In this document: piece after piece, positions 59,544-64,000 of the stretch
How the letters are laid out: every line of letters begins with the position of its first letter
Numbering within the stretch: the stretch's first letter is position 1
Assembly: GCF_004769525.1 (NCBI RefSeq)
Contig: NZ_RQFT01000011.1
Span: forward strand, 434,001-498,000
Direction of reading: 5' to 3'
Source of the DNA: Leptospira bouyouniensis
Lineage (GTDB): Bacteria > Spirochaetota > Leptospiria > Leptospirales > Leptospiraceae
Length of the DNA stretch: 64,000 bases
The notes under the pieces: generated by a model
What the model was told of the DNA's origin: nothing
The model's database searches: none
Seen by the model: the letters and a program-made list of their open reading frames with translations, nothing else
Translations under genes and position numbers: made by a program

Positions 59544-60749
59544 TTACTCAACGATCTCCGCAACAACACCAGAACCAATCGTTCTTCCACCCTCACGGAT
59601 CGCGAACTTCAAACCTTGGTCCATGGCAATCGGGTGAATCAGTTCGATTGACATCGTTACGTTATCACCTGGCATAACCATTTCCATTCCACCAGGTAAG
59701 TTACAAACACCAGTGATGTCAGTAGTTCTGAAGTAGAATTGTGGACGGTAGTTATTAAAGAATGGAGTGTGACGTCCACCTTCGTCTTTAGTAAGAACGT
59801 AAACTTCCGCTTTAAACTTTCTGTGTGGAGTGATCGTACCCGGTTTCGCAAGAACTTGACCTCTTTCGATGTCTTCTTTTTTCGTTCCGCGAAGAAGAGC
59901 ACCGATATTGTCCCCTGCTTCTGCTTGATCGAGTAGTTTACGGAACATTTCAATACCAGTAACAACTGATTTTGAAGTATCTCGAATACCAACAATCTCG
60001 ATCTCGTCGTTGATTTTAAGAACACCTTGCTCTACACGACCAGTAGCAACAGTTCCACGACCAGTGATTGAGAACACGTCCTCAACTGGCATTAGGAAAG
60101 GTTTGTCAACGATACGAGTAGGGTTTGGAACGTAAGTATCAACTGCTTCCATCAATTTCAAAATGGATTTCATTCCAAGGTCAGAATCTTCACCCTCTAG
60201 AGCTTTTAATGCAGAACCAGAGATGAAAGGTGTTTTATCACCTGGAAAGTTGTATTTGTTAAGAAGGTCTTTGATTTCCTCTTTTACCATCTCAACCATA
60301 TCGTCTCTTTCATCAGCAGCGAGCATGTCAGCTTTGTTAAGATAAACAACGATATAAGGAACACCAACTTGGCGAGCAAGGAGGATGTGTTCTTTTGTTT
60401 GTGGCATAGCACCGTCAGTTGCAGATACTACGAGAATCGCAGCGTCCATCTGAGCAGCACCAGTAATCATGTTTTTTACATAGTCAGCGTGACCTGGACA
60501 ATCTACGTGTGCATAGTGACGGTTAGGAGTTTCATATTCCTGGTGAGACGTTGCAATAGTGATCCCACGAGCCTTTTCTTCTGGCGCGTTATCGATTTGG
60601 TCATAAGCAACAGCTTTGTTCTTACCACCAATCGCTTTCGCAAGGGTAGTAGTGATCGCCGCTGTTAGCGTAGTTTTACCGTGGTCAACGTGACCAATAG
60701 TTCCGATGTTTAAGTGTGGTTTTGAACGGTCAAATTTTTCTTTAGCCAT
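59544..60749 (-). CDS. tuf: elongation factor Tu
   Basis: A 401-residue EF-Tu that delivers aminoacyl-tRNA to the ribosome with GTP. The P-loop is [11 protein letters not shown] (about residues 18-28), followed by [12 protein letters not shown] and NKADM in the GTPase domain; domains 2 and 3 are complete to [11 protein letters not shown] short insertion near [15 protein letters not shown] residues is usual. Only one copy lies in the window. Confidence 0.98.
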   Translation of the reverse strand: MAKEKFDRSKPHLNIGTIGHVDHGKTTLTAAITTTLAKAIGGKNKAVAYDQIDNAPEEKARGITIATSHQEYETPNRHYAHVDCPGHADYVKNMITGAAQMDAAILVVSATDGAMPQTKEHILLARQVGVPYIVVYLNKADMLAADERDDMVEMVKEEIKDLLNKYNFPGDKTPFISGSALKALEGEDSDLGMKSILKLMEAVDTYVPNPTRIVDKPFLMPVEDVFSITGRGTVATGRVEQGVLKINDEIEIVGIRDTSKSVVTGIEMFRKLLDQAEAGDNIGALLRGTKKEDIERGQVLAKPGTITPHRKFKAEVYVLTKDEGGRHTPFFNNYRPQFYFRTTDITGVCNLPGGMEMVMPGDNVTMSIELIHPIAMDQGLKFAIREGGRTIGSGVVAEIVE

Positions 60750-60798
60750 TGTTAGAATCTACTCCTCAATCGTGGTGCAAGACCCGATATTCGGTTCT

Positions 60799-62727
60799 TT
60801 ACTCCTTTAGAACTGCATAAAATTCAGAGGTAAAAGCAGTCCTTTCCCAAGAAATGCCAATCCCTTTGGTCATGTTTCTAAGAGCCCCTGAAAAGCCAAG
60901 CAGGTTTTGGGCCGATGCATTGGCTTTTAAGTGACTCTTCCCTGCCACAGCCTCAAAGATGGATATCACCTTTGCGTTCCTGCGACTTAGATCAGAAAGA
61001 ACTACACCTAAGTGGTCTGTGTCTACCATCACCTCGATTTCAGTGAGGGGACAAACCAAATATGTGTTTGATGGAAAACACTCCTTCACTCCTGCAAGTA
61101 TCGCTACTTTGAGTAACGTGAGAGTGGTTTGTAGGTCTCCCTTAGGCATCTCATATGAGAGAACTCTAAGTCTGAGGCCACAAACTTCTTCACCATAAAA
61201 CCCGTGTAAGCAGGCTTCCATGAAAGACGTTTCTATCGAATGTTTTACTTCTTCCGGAAGACTTACCTCGAAGGCAATATGCTTCGAAAAATCGGCAGTA
61301 TCTTCCAGGACTGCGATGAGCGCGCCGCTTGACTTTTGGTCTTCAAAGGCACGATGCTCTAGGGCAACCTTATGAGACATTTTTTTAAAAAGCTCTAATT
61401 TGGCAATGTTTATCGAACTAAAAGAGAGTTTTTTTTCAGTTTTCGCAGAGATCCGGCGGATTCCGATTTCCAAATGTAACTCCCCTCGCCCATATAGGAC
61501 AATTTGTCCTGTTTCTTCCTTTAACTCATGGCGATACCCTGGGTCTTCCCAGACAAGCTCCTCTAGGCGACATAACCAGAACTCTTTATCCGAAGATTCT
61601 TCTGGTTCAATCACAATCGAAAAAGGACTTGGATTCCTATTTGAATTTTCGTTGTGATCTTTTGGTGCCAGATCCCTTCGCAGAGTCACTGGCAAACCTG
61701 GTAAAAGGTCCAAGTCATTGTGGGATTTGAGTAAAATGAGTTTTCCTTTCTGTAACGTATGGATACCTGTCTCTCCGGAAGCACCCAAAAACTGAAATCG
61801 TTCTTCCGGATCGTTTTCCTCTGTTGTGAATTTTCCCTTCCTCTGACCCATTGTCATATTCTTGAGACTTGTAAGTTCCAAATCTTTTGTTGGGTATACG
61901 ACCGCATAACGACCAATTTCGGGTGCCATCCGGCGTGAAAGAACAAGGAGCGGAAAAACTTCTGAAGAAAGTTCCCTTGTATCCTTTGGTTCAGTCCAAA
62001 GCACCAAATCCAAAAGTTCCCGAACCCCTTCTCCCGTTTTGGCAGATCCTCCATACACCGGATAAAGTTTTCCTGACTTTGAACCAGTGCTTAAACCAAT
62101 CATTGGAAAATCCGTTTGGCCCGATGGGTCATTCCAGGAGGAAATCATTAAATCATCATTCCATGACAGAAGTTCCTCTTTCACTGCCTTGGGAAAAGAC
62201 ATAGCGTTGCTTAGATAAAATTCTAATTTTCCGGATTTATCTTTTTGGAATAAAGACACAGGTGCTCCTCCCAAAATTTCCTCGAGAGAAACCAACGTAT
62301 CCAAATAATCATCCCCAAACCGATCGAGTTTGTTGATGAAAAACACCATCGGAACATTTGCCATCCGCAACTCTTCAATGACGAGCCTTGCTTGCGATTG
62401 GACAACCGTTCCTGCCTCCAAAACCACAATCGCAGATTCCATTGCGGGCAATAGGTCTGTAACTTGGTTCCTAAAATCGATATGTCCTGGCGTATCAATC
62501 AGTTGGATTTCAAAGGAACCAAAAGAAGTTTTCCAAGGAACAACATGAAAACTGGTTCGTATGGAAATCCCTCTTTCGATTTCTTCTTGGAGTTGGTCAG
62601 ATTCAGTATTACCATCTTCAATGGTGCCCACAGCAGAAATGACACCTGCTTCGAATAAGATTCGTTCGGTGAGGGTAGTTTTCCCAGAATCAATATGAGC
62701 AAAAATGCCTATGGTGCGGTAGATCAT
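60799..62727 (-). CDS. EF-G-like translational GTPase of Tet(M)/Tet(O) size
   Basis: A 642-residue GTPase in the position normally held by fusA. The P-loop is AHIDSGKT (residues 10-17), switch I ERGISIRTS, switch II DTPGH (78-82) and the guanine motif NKLD (132-135). Domain V ends with LGFSGALRNMTKGIGI, like the EF-G segment FGYATDLRSxTqGR. It is about 50-60 residues shorter than standard EF-G and aligns by eye better with the ribosomal protection proteins Tet(M)/Tet(O), especially around SAVGTIEDGNTESDQ. It could be a divergent EF-G, an EF-G2-type paralogue or a ribosome-protection factor; which one cannot be settled here. A hairpin terminator separates it from rpsG. Confidence 0.8.
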   Translation of the reverse strand: MIYRTIGIFAHIDSGKTTLTERILFEAGVISAVGTIEDGNTESDQLQEEIERGISIRTSFHVVPWKTSFGSFEIQLIDTPGHIDFRNQVTDLLPAMESAIVVLEAGTVVQSQARLVIEELRMANVPMVFFINKLDRFGDDYLDTLVSLEEILGGAPVSLFQKDKSGKLEFYLSNAMSFPKAVKEELLSWNDDLMISSWNDPSGQTDFPMIGLSTGSKSGKLYPVYGGSAKTGEGVRELLDLVLWTEPKDTRELSSEVFPLLVLSRRMAPEIGRYAVVYPTKDLELTSLKNMTMGQRKGKFTTEENDPEERFQFLGASGETGIHTLQKGKLILLKSHNDLDLLPGLPVTLRRDLAPKDHNENSNRNPSPFSIVIEPEESSDKEFWLCRLEELVWEDPGYRHELKEETGQIVLYGRGELHLEIGIRRISAKTEKKLSFSSINIAKLELFKKMSHKVALEHRAFEDQKSSGALIAVLEDTADFSKHIAFEVSLPEEVKHSIETSFMEACLHGFYGEEVCGLRLRVLSYEMPKGDLQTTLTLLKVAILAGVKECFPSNTYLVCPLTEIEVMVDTDHLGVVLSDLSRRNAKVISIFEAVAGKSHLKANASAQNLLGFSGALRNMTKGIGISWERTAFTSEFYAVLKE

Positions 62728-62750
62728 GGTTTATTGGTACGTCGGAAAAT

Positions 62751-62776
62751 AAAAAAGCCAGGCATAAACCTGGCTT
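62751..62776 (-). terminator. intrinsic terminator between rpsG and the EF-G-like gene
   Basis: On the minus strand AAGCCAGG pairs with CCTGGCTT around a 6-base loop and is followed by a T run (A tract at 62751-62756). It sits 29 bases after the rpsG stop and 24 bases before the EF-G-like start. Confidence 0.8.
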
Positions 62777-62804
62777 GTTAGTGATTGGAATCGAATAAAA
62801 GAGA

Positions 62805-63278
62805 TTACCAGCGGTAGTGAGAGAATGCCTTGTTGGCATCTGCCATCTTTCTGATGTCTTCTTTTTTCTTGATCGCAGAACCTGTGCCTTTTTGAGCTTC
62901 CATAAATTCTGCGGCCAATTTGTTCTTCATCGATTTTTCATTTCTACCACGGCTATATTTAATTAGCCATCTGATTCCTAGTGCAAGACGTCTTTCAGGA
63001 CGAACTTCGATTGGAACTTGGTAAGTCACACCACCCACACGACGTGATTTAACTTCTACTTGTGGTTTTGCATTTTCTAAAGCTTCTTGGAAAACAGCAA
63101 AAGGATCTTGTCCTGTTTTTTTCGCAATGACTTCTAAAGCGTCGTAGAACACTGCTTCTGCGACACTTTTTTTACCATCTACCATAAGGCAGTTGATAAA
63201 CTTGGAAATCACTTTGTCGTTGTATTTTGGATCGCCTTCGATGTGGCGCGGTTCAACTTTTCCTCTTCTTCTAGACAT
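62805..63278 (-). CDS. rpsG: 30S ribosomal protein S7
   Basis: A 157-residue S7 (RRGKVEPRHIEGDPKYNDKV at the start; VGGVTYQVPIEVRPERRLAL in the middle). It starts head assembly of the small subunit. It follows rpsL after 14 bases. Confidence 0.97.
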   Translation of the reverse strand: MSRRRGKVEPRHIEGDPKYNDKVISKFINCLMVDGKKSVAEAVFYDALEVIAKKTGQDPFAVFQEALENAKPQVEVKSRRVGGVTYQVPIEVRPERRLALGIRWLIKYSRGRNEKSMKNKLAAEFMEAQKGTGSAIKKKEDIRKMADANKAFSHYRW

Positions 63279-63292
63279 ATACCTTTCTCCGA

Positions 63293-63667
63293 TTACGCTT
63301 TAGGACGCTTCGCGCCGTATTTAGAACGTCCTTTGCGACGTTTGTCCACACCGAGTGTATCCAGTGTTCCACGAATGATATGATAACGAACCCCTGGTAA
63401 ATCTTTTACCCTTCCACCACGGATGAGAACAACGTTGTGTTCTTGGAGGTTGTGGCCTTCGCCTGGGATATAAGCTGTGACTTCAATTCCAGTTGTCAAA
63501 CGTACCCTTGCAACTTTTCGAAGAGCCGAGTTTGGTTTTTTGGGAGTGAAAGTCATCACCCTAGTGCAAACTCCACGTCTTTGTGGGCATGCTTTTAGAG
63601 CGGGAGATTTAGTTCTTTTCTTTTGGTCTTCTCTTCCGATACGGATGAGCTGGTTAATTGTAGGCAT
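63293..63667 (-). CDS. rpsL: 30S ribosomal protein S12
   Basis: A 124-residue S12 with the decoding-site loop [19 protein letters not shown] and [20 protein letters not shown]. The lysine in TPKKPNS is the wild-type residue at the site where streptomycin resistance changes usually occur, so no such change is seen there. Confidence 0.97.
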   Translation of the reverse strand: MPTINQLIRIGREDQKKRTKSPALKACPQRRGVCTRVMTFTPKKPNSALRKVARVRLTTGIEVTAYIPGEGHNLQEHNVVLIRGGRVKDLPGVRYHIIRGTLDTLGVDKRRKGRSKYGAKRPKA

Positions 63668-63766
63668 TCGATTCCTTCTTCTACTTCTCTTTTTAAAAAA
63701 ATAATGACGTTTTCGTCCAAAATTCCAGACAAGGACATTTTGTAAACGAAAACATGATTTTTGTCC

Positions 63767-63797
63767 CTAGAAACCATCCTTTTTAGATGATTTCTAG
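63767..63797. other. hairpin between rpoC and rpsL
   Basis: CTAGAAA-C-CATC faces GATG-A-TTTCTAG around a 7-base loop, an 11-pair stem with one mismatch. No T tract follows on the minus strand, so it may be an mRNA processing site or a regulator site rather than a terminator. The rest of 63668-63813 shows only a looser inverted pair, GTTTTCGT/ACGAAAAC. Confidence 0.45.
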
Positions 63798-63813
63798 AGT
63801 GATCCTTTAATGA

Positions 63814-64000
63814 CTAATCGTCATCGTCCTCATCATCGGAGTCGTCAGATTCTTCTTCCAACTCATCCTCGTCTTCGTCTTCTTCTGCCACAAGTCTTGA
63901 AAGTGTGGCTGTCGAAACTGGCGCCGATTCGGAAAGTTCAGAAACTTCTTCTTCCTCTTCTTCAGACTCAAGGTCCCAATCCAAATCCCCAGGGAGTTCT
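63814..64000 (-). CDS. rpoC: probable C-terminal end of RNA polymerase beta' subunit, partial
   Basis: An open frame of 62 codons enters from the right edge and stops with TAG at 63814-63816. Its product is strongly acidic (for example ESEEEEEEVSELSES, then EEDEDEDELEEESDDSDDEDDDD split over the last 25 residues). The identification rests on position: rpoC precedes rpsL and rpsG in most bacteria. The tail itself has no recognisable RpoC core motif, so another acidic protein remains possible. Confidence 0.6.
   Translation of the reverse strand, partial: ELPGDLDWDLESEEEEEEVSELSESAPVSTATLSRLVAEEDEDEDELEEESDDSDDEDDDD

Noticed and set aside
63293..63667. Streptomycin-resistance change in rpsL
   Set aside because: The S12 loop reads TPKKPNS with the usual lysine, so no such change is present at that site.

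Overview
The window is a 64 kb piece of a low-GC spirochaete chromosome, most likely a Leptospira. This rests on gene content and protein style (a split and extended ribosomal gene set, a spirochaete-type lipobox, many Leptospira-like hypothetical proteins); species cannot be decided from the sequence alone. Genes are packed tightly, with many ATGA start/stop overlaps. No insertion sequence, prophage or CRISPR array was seen.

Bases 1-11,900 hold mixed housekeeping and accessory genes: a partial methyltransferase, a renalase-like flavoprotein, a DUF1499 protein, an alpha/beta hydrolase, tRNA-Leu(GAG), lysS, a lipoprotein, serA, a glyoxalase II-like hydrolase, a MAPEG protein, an endonuclease I and a LysR regulator. 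The LysR gene diverges from a truncated DoxX remnant, a quinone-reductase-like dehydrogenase and an SDR (the SDR ends at 12720).

Bases 12,800-27,225 are the most striking part. Two apparent nine-gene operons converge at 18649-18660. The plus-strand one carries a flavoprotein disulfide reductase, trhO, an ABC exporter pair, bolA, a glutathione S-transferase, a second bolA, a CGFS monothiol glutaredoxin and a CPYC glutaredoxin. The minus-strand one runs sufC-sufD-Rieske-sufS-sufU-sufT-ggt-gshA-ATP-grasp, almost all with 4-base overlaps, behind a PerR/Fur-like palindrome. It thus joins Fe-S cluster assembly to glutathione synthesis and turnover. The last two genes look like the two halves of the bifunctional enzyme GshF, and sufB is absent from the cluster.

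Bases 27,300-36,700 are mostly minus strand: an EAL protein, glgC, then a head-to-tail run ccmA-ccmB-ccmC, a response-regulator/PP2C phosphatase, purC, purS and purQ. A TPR protein and a lone oligopeptide-type ABC ATPase follow. Bases 36,700-45,000 hold mvaB, a TIGR02757 protein whose end runs into tRNA-Glu, tRNA-Lys, purA, hisZ, a fused acyltransferase/glycerol-3-phosphate-dehydrogenase-like protein and a PAS histidine kinase.

Bases 45,000-64,000 are the str-S10-spc-alpha ribosomal superoperon on the minus strand, from the probable end of rpoC through rpsL, rpsG, an EF-G-like GTPase of Tet(M) size, tuf, the S10, spc and alpha gene sets and rplQ. Within it infA has no ATG, GTG or TTG start and appears to begin with CTG. 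A bidirectional terminator at about 45050 closes the block.
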